Below are positions 9,088 to 16,552 of a stretch of DNA of 64,000 nt, in pieces. The notes below the pieces were generated by a model, which made no database searches, was not told the origin of the DNA, and was given only the letters and a program-made list of their open reading frames with translations. The stretch is from Glaciimonas sp. (lineage in GTDB: Bacteria; Pseudomonadota; Gammaproteobacteria; Burkholderiales; Burkholderiaceae_D). The stretch covers positions 62,001 to 126,000 of the forward strand of contig JABBOV010000022.1 of assembly GCA_012927625.1 (NCBI GenBank), in the 5' to 3' direction. Numbering within the stretch: the first letter of the stretch is position 1; each line of letters opens with the position of its first letter. Position numbers and translations under genes: made by a program.

Positions 9088-9501
9088 ATGCTTTCCGTCT
9101 TCAAAAAACCGATAGTCCTGTTAAAGCTAGAAGGCTTCGTTGTCTTTTTCTTAGCGCTGGTTATTTATTGGCAACAGTCTTTTGGATGGACGCTTTTTTG
9201 GTCAACCGTATTACTCCCTGACCTTGCACTCCTTGGGTATCTGGTTAATGCCAAGGTTGGCGCAACGACGTACAACATCACGCATTCAAAGTTGTTGCCT
9301 GGCGCATTAGCTGTTGTTGCCATCGCAACGGGTAATGCCTTGTTCTCGGCCTTGGCTCTTATTTGGTTTGTTCACATTGGTGTAGATAGGATGTTGGGTT
9401 ACGGCTTAAAGTACCCGGAGGGATTTAAGGTCACCCATCTTGGTACCATTGGGAAAATGAGTGGTGAACCAAGCGATAGCTATTTACCTTGCGGCGAATA
9501 A
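9088..9501 (+). CDS. Cassette 5: DUF4260 membrane protein
   Basis: The 137-residue protein has about four hydrophobic segments (roughly 10-27, 33-52, 68-84 and 86-100). It carries the family pattern LKLEGFVVF, LPDLALLGYL, YNITHS and, near the C terminus, GYGLKYPEGFKVTHLG. These match DUF4260 as remembered; the function of this family is unknown. AAAAGGAATTG precedes the ATG. It sits on a cassette, consistent with accessory membrane proteins often carried by integrons. Confidence 0.8.
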   Translation: MLSVFKKPIVLLKLEGFVVFFLALVIYWQQSFGWTLFWSTVLLPDLALLGYLVNAKVGATTYNITHSKLLPGALAVVAIATGNALFSALALIWFVHIGVDRMLGYGLKYPEGFKVTHLGTIGKMSGEPSDSYLPCGE

Positions 9502-9505
9502 AAAT

Positions 9506-9568
9506 TTATAACCCTGCGCTCAAGCGGGACTGCGTTAAAGAGCGCAACTCCTTAACTTTACGTTAGGT
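9506..9568 (+). repeat. attC site 5
   Basis: TTATAAC on the left and GTTAGGT (9562-9568, a perfect GTTRRRY) on the right. The centre CAAGCGGGACTGCG with GAGCGCAACTCC resembles attC1 and attC3. Confidence 0.8.
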
Positions 9569-9606
9569 CCCTTCTTAACTCAACAACTAACCTCGAGGGC
9601 CAAATA

Positions 9607-10038
9607 ATGGCGCAGTCCGAAACAATAAACGTTGGCCAACTGGGAATCAACTATCTCGTTGACGGCTCCGCGAGCGGCGGCATGGGCATGTTTGAATTGA
9701 CCGTGCCACCAAGTTCAAACGTCCCGCCGCCCCATAGCCATTCGAAGAACGATGAGTGCATCTATGTTCTGGAGGGAACGTTGCGCTATCGCGTTGATGA
9801 CACCACGCGCGACCTGGAGCATGGAGACTGCATGTTTTCACCGAGAGGCTCGGTTCATCAGTTCAGCAACCCGCACGGCCAAGTCGCTCGCGCCCTCGTG
9901 ATTCAGACACCCGATATCGGTGCTCAGTATTTTAGAGACGTAGGTGCGGTGGTCAATGCTGGAGGCCCGCCGGATCGGACTAAGTTACTAGGCATCATGA
10001 GCGAATACGGTCTGGTTCCTGCTGTGCCCGGGGCCTAA
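9607..10038 (+). CDS. Cassette 6: cupin domain protein
   Basis: A single-domain cupin of 143 residues. Cupin motif 1 is PPPHSHSKNDECIYVLEG and motif 2 is GDCMFSPRGSVHQFSN, so the metal ligands His, His, Glu (first motif) and His (second motif) are present. Such small cupins include isomerases, dioxygenases and sugar-binding proteins; the substrate cannot be read from sequence. TCGAGGGCCAAATA precedes the ATG, 39 bases after the attC5 core. The stop codon lies just inside attC6. Confidence 0.8.
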   Translation: MAQSETINVGQLGINYLVDGSASGGMGMFELTVPPSSNVPPPHSHSKNDECIYVLEGTLRYRVDDTTRDLEHGDCMFSPRGSVHQFSNPHGQVARALVIQTPDIGAQYFRDVGAVVNAGGPPDRTKLLGIMSEYGLVPAVPGA

Positions 10039-10106
10039 CTCCATCGAGCGGACGCCGTCCAGCCACCTCGCTGTCTGACTGCCGCCGTTCATGTCGAACG
10101 TTATGC
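10033..10106 (+). repeat. attC site 6
   Basis: GCCTAAC (10033-10039), a perfect RYYYAAC, and GTTATGC (10100-10106) enclose a 74-base imperfect palindrome. Its centre differs from attC1, 3 and 5, so this cassette probably came from a different source. Confidence 0.8.
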
Positions 10107-10158
10107 CTCATAAGGCGCTGTCCATCATCATTAAGGGAAGTTCTGCCTTGTAATCTTC

Positions 10159-10483
10159 ATGTAATATTTTTCTGGTTCTGGGTGCTGCCCTAAGCGCAGC
10201 GGCAGCGGCGTTGCACTTCGCTTGCCTGATTTGGGGTGCGCCACTATTCCGGTTTCTAGGTGCGGGCGAGCCAATTGCACGAATGGCTGAAAAAGGACAT
10301 TGGTATGCAAGTTTCATCGCCGTTGTAATTGGGGCACTACTCGCCGTGTGGGCCGCTTACGCGTTATCGGGTGCGGGGCTGTTCATGCGACTACCCCGCT
10401 TGAACGGTAACGGAATTTCTCATCACAGCGAGTTTTTTGCCGAGTTGAGCGGCCTGCTACAAGCGGCGCGTCCCTTACCGTAA
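10159..10483 (+). pseudogene. Cassette 7: frameshifted, truncated small membrane-protein gene
   Basis: Reading ATG at 10159, skipping the next T, and continuing gives MNIFLVLGAALSAAAAA then LHFACLIWGAPLFRFLGAGE and EKGHWYASFIAVVIGALL. This resembles the N-terminal half of a family of small multi-spanning membrane proteins of about 130-150 residues. As it stands the ATG is followed by TAA, so one extra base appears to have broken the frame. The 3' half also differs: after SGAGLFMRLPRL the frame runs into attC7 and stops, without the expected later membrane segments. A TTG at 10211 could give a 90-residue product, but that would lack the first helix. Confidence 0.55.
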
Positions 10484-10491
10484 CGTTAGGC
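10399..10491 (+). repeat. attC site 7
   Basis: GTTAGGC (10485-10491) is a perfect right core. ACGGTAA (10404-10410) pairs with TTACCGT (10475-10481), defining a long imperfect stem. The left core is not canonical. Confidence 0.6.
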
Positions 10492-10499
10492 TACTCAAT

Positions 10500-10613
10500 A
10501 TGAGGTTTCACCTTATAAATGTCCAGATCGTCATGTTTCTCGAAACAAAAATTGTCGCCACTGTCGTGCTGTTAATTGCAATTGGATTTTCGAGCCGCAG
10601 CAAGCCACAGTAA
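10500..10613 (+). CDS. Possible cassette 8: 37-residue hydrophobic peptide
   Basis: An ATG nine bases after the attC7 core opens a frame for 37 residues with one hydrophobic stretch, IVATVVLLIAIGF. Position and spacing fit the first gene of a further cassette whose 3' part and attC site have been lost. It matches no family I recognise and may not be translated. Confidence 0.3.
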   Translation: MRFHLINVQIVMFLETKIVATVVLLIAIGFSSRSKPQ

Positions 10614-10637
10614 GTCGCCGCAAGCTGTTGTAAAGAG

Positions 10638-10714
10638 AAATAAGTGTACCGTTTGGGCGGTTCTGGCAGGATGTTATGCTGCCAGGGTCGCCCAAATGCG
10701 ACACTTATTTTTTT
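10638..10714. terminator. Long palindrome with T-run at the end of the integron region
   Basis: Three perfectly paired arm segments are stacked: AAATAAGTGT/ACACTTATTT, TTTGGGCG/CGCCCAAA and CTGGCAG/CTGCCAG, with small symmetric internal loops and a 9-base apical loop (10670-10678). A run of seven T follows on the plus strand, and an A-rich flank on the other side would make it work in both directions. It probably isolates puuD from cassette transcription. Confidence 0.75.
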
Positions 10715-10757
10715 ATGCTTTTTTGGGATTTGCGCTGGCCATCGAAAAGGAAAGCCC

Positions 10758-11957
10758 ATGGAAACCTTGTTGCTGGCGTATGGCGTCGAATGGCTGAACC
10801 TGATCGTGCGCTGGCTGCACTTGATTGTCGGCATTGCCTGGATCGGTGCTTCGTTCTATTTCGTCTGGCTCGATAACACAATACGGCCACCCAAGCCGGG
10901 TTCCGAACTGGCCGGCAAAGGCGTATCGGGCGAGCTGTGGGCGGTGCATGGCGGCGGCTTTTACAATCCGCAAAAATATCTGGTCGCGCCCAAGGAGCTG
11001 CCGCCCGAGTTGCACTGGTTCAAGTGGGAAGCGTATTCGACTTGGCTATCGGGCTTTGCGCTACTGGTCATCGTGTACTACTGCAATGCGTCGGCGATGA
11101 TGATCGACAAGTCGGTGGCCGATTTGGCAAACTGGCAGGCGGTCGGTATTGGCCTGGCCACGCTGGTGGTGGGCTGGGTTGTGTATGACTTATTGTGCCG
11201 ATCAAAGCTGGGCCGGCATGATCTCTGGTTTGGCATCGTGATGTTTGTTTTGATTGTCGCTGCAGCGTATTTTTTGTCTCGGTTTCTGAGTGGACGCGCC
11301 GCGTATATCCATGTCGGCGCAATGATCGGCACCATGATGGTGGGCAATGTGCTGATGCTGATCATCCCCGGCCAGCGCAAGATGGTGGATGCAATGCTGG
11401 CCGGCAAGACGCCCGACGCCATCCACGGCCAGAAGGCCAAGCAGCGCAGCGTGCATAACAATTATTTCACGCTGCCGGTGCTGTTCATCATGGTCAGCAA
11501 CCATTACGCGATGACTTACAACCACGCTTACAACTGGCTGGTGCTGGCAGCGATCATGGCGGCCGGAGTGCTGATCCGGCACTTCTTCAATTTGCGCCAT
11601 AAGGGCCGCATAGATTGGCGTTATCCGGCGGCGGGCATAGCAATTCTACTGGCGGTTGCGGTGGCGATTGCACCGAGGCCGGTTGCACCGAGCTCCACCA
11701 TTGCCGATTTTGGGCGCGTGCAAGCCATCATTGGCCAACGCTGCGCCGGTTGTCATGCGACGCAACCGAGCCAGCCGGGTTTTGCATTCGCACCGGCTGG
11801 TGTGCTACTGGATACGCCAGAATCCATCCGCCAAAACGCCGCCAGAATCTATTTGCAAGCGGTACAACTGAAGGCAATGCCGTTGGGAAATATCACCGGT
11901 ATCACCGACGAGGAGCGCGCCGCGCTGGGTAGCTGGTTCATTGGCGGTGCAAGATAA
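10758..11957 (+). CDS. puuD: Urate hydroxylase PuuD (membrane cytochrome c urate oxidase)
   Basis: Oxidises urate to 5-hydroxyisourate at the inner membrane, passing electrons to the respiratory chain through a fused cytochrome c rather than to O2. The 399-residue protein has about eight hydrophobic segments in the N-terminal 300 residues, with conserved RWLHLIVGIAWIGASFYF near the start, and a C-terminal cytochrome c domain with CAGCH (Cys329, Cys332, His333). METLLLAYG at 10758 is chosen because AAAAGGAAAG lies just upstream; the frame is open from 10644 but crosses the palindrome. No xanthine dehydrogenase or allantoin genes are adjacent. Urea made at the end of this pathway could feed the urease locus at 52-61 kb. 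Confidence 0.9.
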   Translation: METLLLAYGVEWLNLIVRWLHLIVGIAWIGASFYFVWLDNTIRPPKPGSELAGKGVSGELWAVHGGGFYNPQKYLVAPKELPPELHWFKWEAYSTWLSGFALLVIVYYCNASAMMIDKSVADLANWQAVGIGLATLVVGWVVYDLLCRSKLGRHDLWFGIVMFVLIVAAAYFLSRFLSGRAAYIHVGAMIGTMMVGNVLMLIIPGQRKMVDAMLAGKTPDAIHGQKAKQRSVHNNYFTLPVLFIMVSNHYAMTYNHAYNWLVLAAIMAAGVLIRHFFNLRHKGRIDWRYPAAGIAILLAVAVAIAPRPVAPSSTIADFGRVQAIIGQRCAGCHATQPSQPGFAFAPAGVLLDTPESIRQNAARIYLQAVQLKAMPLGNITGITDEERAALGSWFIGGAR

Positions 11958-11969
11958 ACCAACACAGTG

Positions 11970-12025
11970 GGGTGGGTGCAACCCACGCAGCGCAGCAGCA
12001 AAAACGGCGTGGGTTGCACCCACCC
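11970..12025. repeat. Palindromic GGGTGGGTGCAACCCACGC repeat
   Basis: GGGTGGGTGCAACCCACGC (11970-11988) is the exact reverse complement of the bases at 12007-12025. Related sequences occur at the window start and at 13390-13425. It is an intergenic REP-like element between puuD and the M20 peptidase gene and could form a stable hairpin in the transcript. Confidence 0.75.
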
Positions 12026-12062
12026 TACAAAAACTAAATCCACATCAACCTGAGCACACGCG

Positions 12063-13310
12063 ATGACCGAAACCAATCTGCACACCCAACTTGCCGCCTG
12101 GATCGATGCCCATTTCGATGAGGAAGTGGCGTTCCTGCAAGACATGATCCGAGTTCCGACCGACACGCCGCCGGGCAACAATGCGCCGCATGCCGAGATG
12201 GTAGCCGGCAAGCTTGCCGCGTTTGGTTGGCATGCCGAAAAGCATCCGGTGCCGGAGAAACTGGTCAAAGATTACGGCCTGGCCAGCATCACCAATCTGA
12301 TCGTTCGACGTCAATATGCCCAGCCGGGGCAGACGATTGCCTTGAATGCCCACGGCGATGTGGTGCCGCCGGGCGAAGGCTGGAGCAAGCCGCCCTACGG
12401 CGGGGTGATCGGGGATGGCCGCATTTACGGCCGCGCGGCGGCGGTATCCAAATCCGATTTTGCCACTTACGTGTTCGCTGCGCGCGCGCTGGAAGCACTG
12501 AGCGTTGCGCTGCATGTTGCTCTGAAAGGTACGCTGGAACTCCATTTCACCTACGACGAAGAATTCGGCGGATTGCTCGGGCCGGGCTGGTTGCTGGAGC
12601 ATCAACTGACCAAGCCGGATTACGTGATCGCGGCCGGATTCAGCTACCAGATCGTGACCGCGCACAATGCTTGCCTGCAACTCGAAATCACCGTCCACGG
12701 CAAAGCCACTCACGGCGCGATGCCGGAAACCGGCCATGACGCGCTGCAAGCCGCAACCGCCATTCTGCAAGCGATTTACGCGCAGTTGCCGGCGTTGCAA
12801 AACATCCGCTCGGCCATCCCCGGCATCACGCACCCAACCATGCTGGTGGGCCAGATCGAAGGCGGCAGCAACACCAATGTGGTGCCCGGAAAAGTCGTTC
12901 TGAAAATGGACCGCCGCATGATTCCTGAAGAGAATCCGGCACAAGTGGAAGCGGCATTGCGCGCCTTGATCGAGAATGCGGTTCTCGGTTTGCCGGGCAT
13001 CCGGGTTGAGATTAGGCGCTTGCTGCTGTCGCAAGCGCTGCGCCCTTTGCCCGGCCAGGAAAAGCTGGTCGACAGCTTGCGCAAGAATGCACAAGAAGTG
13101 CTGGGTGAGAATATTCCCGCGGTCGGCGTGCCGCTGTATGCGGATGCGCGCCTGTATGGCGAACACGGAATTCCAGTGGTTCTATACGGTGCCGGGCCGC
13201 GCACCGTGCCTGAATCCAACGCCAAGCAAGCGGATGAAAATTTGCTGTTGGAAGACTTGCGCAGCGCTACCAAAGTGGTGGCGTTGACCTTGCTGGATTT
13301 TTTATCTTGA
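12063..13310 (+). CDS. M20-family peptidase/deacylase-like protein
   Basis: The 415-residue protein has the M20 layout: catalytic zinc domain, dimerisation domain (about 195-310), then the catalytic domain again. HGD at 97-99 and the catalytic acid pair DEE around 165-167 are present. The segment that normally reads GRGAxDMKG is here GRAAAVSKSD (123-132), so the bridging Asp is replaced by Val128 or shifted to Asp132. This may reflect a subfamily with altered metal binding. M20 members cut small N-acyl amino acids, dipeptides or carbamoyl compounds; the substrate is not evident. A role in purine breakdown with PuuD is possible only by proximity. Confidence 0.75.
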   Translation: MTETNLHTQLAAWIDAHFDEEVAFLQDMIRVPTDTPPGNNAPHAEMVAGKLAAFGWHAEKHPVPEKLVKDYGLASITNLIVRRQYAQPGQTIALNAHGDVVPPGEGWSKPPYGGVIGDGRIYGRAAAVSKSDFATYVFAARALEALSVALHVALKGTLELHFTYDEEFGGLLGPGWLLEHQLTKPDYVIAAGFSYQIVTAHNACLQLEITVHGKATHGAMPETGHDALQAATAILQAIYAQLPALQNIRSAIPGITHPTMLVGQIEGGSNTNVVPGKVVLKMDRRMIPEENPAQVEAALRALIENAVLGLPGIRVEIRRLLLSQALRPLPGQEKLVDSLRKNAQEVLGENIPAVGVPLYADARLYGEHGIPVVLYGAGPRTVPESNAKQADENLLLEDLRSATKVVALTLLDFLS

Positions 13311-13323
13311 GATACGATTTTCG

Positions 13324-13388
13324 TGTAGGTGCGAATTTATTCGCATTCTTTACTCCATGCGCACTAATGTGAATAAATTCGCACCTAC
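13324..13388. repeat. GTAGGTGCGAATTTATTCGC palindromic repeat, copy 1
   Basis: TGTAGGTGCGAATTTATTCG at the left end and GTGAATAAATTCGCACCTAC at the right end form an inverted repeat around about 25 bases. Further copies are at 20606-20674 and 41744-41812. A GGGTGGGT-type repeat follows directly (to about 13425). Confidence 0.8.
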
Positions 13389-13389
13389 G

Positions 13390-13425
13390 GGTGCAAAAAC
13401 GGCGTGGGTTTCACCCGCCCTACGA
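13390..13425. repeat. GGGTGGGT-type repeat fragment
   Basis: GGCGTGGGTTTCACCCGCCC and flanks match half of the palindrome at 11970-12025 with a few changes. It abuts the GTAGGTGCGAATT repeat, so two repeat families are joined here. Confidence 0.55.
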
Positions 13426-13471
13426 AGCCCTTTAAAATAGCGACTCTATTTTCGCCTCAAAATCCTTTCCC

Positions 13472-14407
13472 TTGAAATCCTCTCTACCGATCCGCGACGG
13501 CGTCGCTCCTAGTTACCTTTGGTTGCATCCCGGAGTGTGGCCGCACATGCTGGCTTTTTTGACTGCGCACTTCCCGGACGTTGCGCCCGCTATCTGGCTG
13601 GCGCGCATGGCGCGCGATGAAGTGGTGGATGAGGCCGGCGTGTGCTTGCGGCCCGACAGTCCTTACCGCCCGGACATCCGTATTTTTTACTACCGCGAAA
13701 TTGAGGACGAGACGCCGATTCCGTTTGAAGAGCGTGTGATTTATCAGGACGATCATATTCTGGTGGCCGACAAGCCGCATTTTTTGCCGGTGATACCGAG
13801 CGGGCGTTTTTTACATGAAACTTTGCTGGTGCGCCTGAAAAAAAAGCTGCAGTTGCCGGACTTGACGCCGATCCATCGGATCGACCGCGAAACCGCCGGG
13901 GTGATCATTTTTTCGCACAATATTGCCAGCCGCGGAGCCTATCAATCGCTGTTTCAAAAGCGCGCAGTGCATAAGGTGTACGAAGCGCTGGCGCCGACCT
14001 TGCACGGCCGTACTTTCCCATTTACCTATCGCAGCCGCATGGTGGAGGGCACGCCGTTCTTCCGCATGCAGGAAGCGGCAGGAGAGCCCAATTCCGAAAC
14101 GCATATCGATCTGATCGAACAGCGCGGCGCGCTTTCAATGTACCAGTTGCAACCGGTCACCGGCCGCAAGCATCAGTTGCGCGTGCATCTGGCCGCGCTG
14201 GGCATACCGATTGTCAACGATGTTTTTTATCCTGATTTACAGTCTTTTAAGGCGGACGACATGTCGCAGCCGTTGCAGCTGCTGGCACGCGCGATTGCTT
14301 TCGATGACCCGATCAGCGGCGCCAGACGGTGTTTTGAAAGCACCCGCAAGCTAGCATCAAGCGCCCTCTTTGATCGTAATATATTAGACGAGTATAGTAA
14401 TAAATAG
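13472..14407 (+). CDS. RluA-family RNA pseudouridine synthase
   Basis: Isomerises specific uridines in rRNA or tRNA to pseudouridine. The 311-residue protein has the family's catalytic motif HRIDRETAG (135-143) with the nucleophile Asp138, followed by PVTGRKHQLRVHLAALG near 226-242. An S4 domain is not obvious; the first 90 residues are divergent. The start is a TTG at 13472, since no ATG occurs before residue 25, and no strong ribosome site is visible. Which RNA it modifies cannot be told from sequence. It stands alone between repeats. Confidence 0.85.
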   Translation: MKSSLPIRDGVAPSYLWLHPGVWPHMLAFLTAHFPDVAPAIWLARMARDEVVDEAGVCLRPDSPYRPDIRIFYYREIEDETPIPFEERVIYQDDHILVADKPHFLPVIPSGRFLHETLLVRLKKKLQLPDLTPIHRIDRETAGVIIFSHNIASRGAYQSLFQKRAVHKVYEALAPTLHGRTFPFTYRSRMVEGTPFFRMQEAAGEPNSETHIDLIEQRGALSMYQLQPVTGRKHQLRVHLAALGIPIVNDVFYPDLQSFKADDMSQPLQLLARAIAFDDPISGARRCFESTRKLASSALFDRNILDEYSNK

Positions 14408-14449
14408 ACATATATACGCATTGTATTAGTACAGTTCTTAAAATACTCC
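14390..14449 (-). repeat. Dispersed intergenic element, copy F (reverse orientation)
   Basis: Read on the minus strand it starts GGAGTATTTTAAG, has AATGCG in the middle and ends TACTATACTC, the same block order as the other copies. It overlaps the last codons of the pseudouridine synthase gene. Its ends GAGTAT/ATACTC form a 6-base inverted repeat. Confidence 0.45.
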
Positions 14450-14641
14450 ACTACTAATATAGTGCATTCAGGAGCTGCCGCGCCATCGATGCCAGAATGT
14501 GGCCAGTTGTTGATATTTGTCGTGTCCGATCCGGTTCCGGCGGCCGCACGTGGCTAAAAAACCCCCTATACTAGACATTAAATTAACTTATTTACTTATC
14601 CCACTAACGTCGTTATATCGACCGATACTTGATATCTTTTT

Positions 14642-15064
14642 ATGGAAATCAGCGACTTGCTGCGGCACCGGATAATTAAAAGTCGCATGGCGCAGCGCAC
14701 TGAAAAGGCTGATGAGGCCGCGACAGATTTATGGGCCCAGATGGCAGTTCAAATCATTTCCATCGTCGGTGAAGATGGTTTCAATTCCTTGTACGCCAGA
14801 AGCGTATTCCTTACCCAGTCCGCCTTTCCCTGGCTTGTGGCCGGGCTAGTGTCAGCACAAAATGATCGGCAGTTCCTGGAACTAAAAACAAGTCTTGAGG
14901 GACAAACGCCGGCAGAGGCCAGCGCAGCAAACAGTCTGTTGCTGATCACTTTCACAGACATCCTGGCTGCGTTAATTGGCGAGCAGTTGACCACCAATGT
15001 TTTACGTTCGGCCTGGGATATTGATGCTGCAGGTAGTCTCGGCGAGGAGTTGATAAATGTATAA
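14642..15064 (+). CDS. Protein of unknown function, first gene of the KaiC-like operon
   Basis: A 140-residue, mostly helical soluble protein with no signal peptide. It begins MEISDLLRHRIIKSRMAQ and has hydrophobic helical stretches such as SAFPWLVAGLV. I do not recognise a family. Its stop overlaps the start of the KaiC-like gene by eight bases, so the two are probably translationally coupled. By context it could be a partner or regulator of the KaiC-like ATPase, which is an inference only. Confidence 0.7.
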   Translation: MEISDLLRHRIIKSRMAQRTEKADEAATDLWAQMAVQIISIVGEDGFNSLYARSVFLTQSAFPWLVAGLVSAQNDRQFLELKTSLEGQTPAEASAANSLLLITFTDILAALIGEQLTTNVLRSAWDIDAAGSLGEELINV

Positions 15065-16517
15065 AAAGGTAAATATTCGTCGCTTGAAAACGGGCGTATC
15101 CGGCCTGGACAGCCTGTTGGGTGGGGGCGTGCCGGAATTCTCGCTGAACTTGATTGCGGGCACGCCGGGGAGCGGAAAAACAACGCTCGCACACCAAATC
15201 ATGTTCTCGCTGGCAGGTCCGAAAAATCGGGCGCTGTTCTTCACGGTATTGGGCGAACCGGCCCTGAAGATGCTGCGTTACCAACAGCAGTTTCCGTTTT
15301 TTGACATCAACAAAGTCAATCAATCGGTGCGTTACGTCAACCTGTCGGTAGACCTGCTGGAGGGGAATTTTGCGCGTGTATTGTCGCGTATTGCTGAAGA
15401 AGTGAGGGACTACTCTCCCAGCCTGATATTTATCGATTCTTTTCGATCCATCGTGCAATCGGCGAAACGAGAGGGCCAGGAAGCATCCGAACTGCAGCAA
15501 TTCGTGCAACACCTGGGCATGCAGCTGACCAGTTGGCAAGCGACTACATTTTTAATCGGCGAATATGGAATGCCGGAATCAGAGTCAAGCCCGATCTTTA
15601 CCGTGGCCGATGGCATTCTGTGGCTTTCACAAAATTTGCACCGCAATTCCATGGTGCGCAAGATGCAAGTGGTCAAAATGCGCGGCCAAGCACAGGCGCC
15701 CGGTTTGCATACCTTTCGCATCAGCAATACGGGGATTCAGGTTTTTCCGCGTGCCATTATCCAGCAACGCACAGTGGTGGGTCCCGCAGTCAAGTCATCC
15801 ACTGAAGAACAACGCGTTCCGATGGGAATATCCGGCCTGGACAAGATGCTGGGCGGCGGCTTGCCAGCAGGATACTCATTACTCGTGGTGGGGCCTTCCG
15901 GTTCTGGAAAAACCATATTGGCGACGGAATTTCTGGCTGAAGGAGTGCGCCGGGGCGAAACCGGCGTAATTGCAGCATTCGAGAAGAGCCCTAGCCAACT
16001 GCTGAACAATAAGCTCAGCGCGCTAGTCAAGTCGGGACAAGTTGGCGTAATCGACACGCGTTCTCTGGACTTATCCATTGATGAAACCTTATACGATTTG
16101 ATCGAAATGATTCATCGCACGCAGGCAAAGCGCATCGTGATTGACTCCTTGTCAGGGTTTGAGCTGGCACTGGCGCCGGAATTTAGCGAGGATTTTCGCG
16201 GGTCGCTATACCGGATGATTGCCGAGCTGACAGGTATGGGCGTGACCGTATTAATGATTGCGGAACTGGAAGACCGCTACACCGATTTGCGTTTTAGTCC
16301 CTATGGCAGCGCCTTTCTGGCCGACGCCATCATCGTGCAACGGTATATCGAAATCGTGGGCCAATTCAAACGCGTCCTGTCGGTGGTCAAAGTCCGTAGC
16401 AGCGAGCACAGTAAGGACATCCGATTGTTTGACATTACCGACGATGGCATCATTATTGGCGATACGTTATCCGAGTACGCCGGAATCATGACAGGCCGGC
16501 CGATGGTCAGCCCGTAG
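15057..16517 (+). CDS. KaiC-like ATPase with two RecA-type domains
   Basis: The 486-residue protein has two tandem KaiC domains, each opening with GxSGLDxxLGGGxP. Walker A motifs are GTPGSGKT at 35-42 and GPSGSGKT at 279-286. Compared with clock protein KaiC, the catalytic EE pair after each Walker A strand is changed (GE in the first domain, EK in the second), and the Ser-Thr phosphorylation pair is not seen in FSPYGSAFLADAII. It is therefore a KaiC-like signalling ATPase and not evidently a clock component; no kaiA or kaiB is nearby. It overlaps the upstream unknown gene and is followed after 35 bases by a GGDEF-EAL gene. Confidence 0.85.
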   Translation: MYKKVNIRRLKTGVSGLDSLLGGGVPEFSLNLIAGTPGSGKTTLAHQIMFSLAGPKNRALFFTVLGEPALKMLRYQQQFPFFDINKVNQSVRYVNLSVDLLEGNFARVLSRIAEEVRDYSPSLIFIDSFRSIVQSAKREGQEASELQQFVQHLGMQLTSWQATTFLIGEYGMPESESSPIFTVADGILWLSQNLHRNSMVRKMQVVKMRGQAQAPGLHTFRISNTGIQVFPRAIIQQRTVVGPAVKSSTEEQRVPMGISGLDKMLGGGLPAGYSLLVVGPSGSGKTILATEFLAEGVRRGETGVIAAFEKSPSQLLNNKLSALVKSGQVGVIDTRSLDLSIDETLYDLIEMIHRTQAKRIVIDSLSGFELALAPEFSEDFRGSLYRMIAELTGMGVTVLMIAELEDRYTDLRFSPYGSAFLADAIIVQRYIEIVGQFKRVLSVVKVRSSEHSKDIRLFDITDDGIIIGDTLSEYAGIMTGRPMVSP

Positions 16518-16552
16518 CCAAACAGACTTGTGAATTGTAAGGGAGGGAGGCA

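Larger units (their letters stand above)
6155..10637 (+). mobile_element. Integron gene-cassette array (seven or eight cassettes)
   Basis: Seven same-strand genes are separated by junctions with GTTRRRY-like cores at about 6155, 7031, 7798, 8488, 9059, 9562, 10100 and 10485. Most cores are preceded by an imperfect inverted-repeat attC site of 60-95 bases. Genes are short, unrelated in function and lack obvious promoters of their own, as expected for cassettes. The integrase at the left end is dead, so the array is fixed unless another integrase acts on it. The right end is set by a short hydrophobic reading frame and a long palindrome at 10638. Confidence 0.8.

Noticed and set aside
12045-13166. 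Long minus-strand frame within the M20 peptidase gene
   Set aside because: Shadow of the coding strand; product is His/Arg-rich with no recognisable domain.
14408-14641. tRNA or small RNA gene before the KaiC-like operon
   Set aside because: No cloverleaf or clear terminator could be found; only the dispersed element and AT-rich sequence are visible.
15057-16517. Circadian-clock kaiC
   Set aside because: The paired KaiC phosphorylation residues and catalytic EE motifs are not conserved and kaiA/kaiB are absent nearby.
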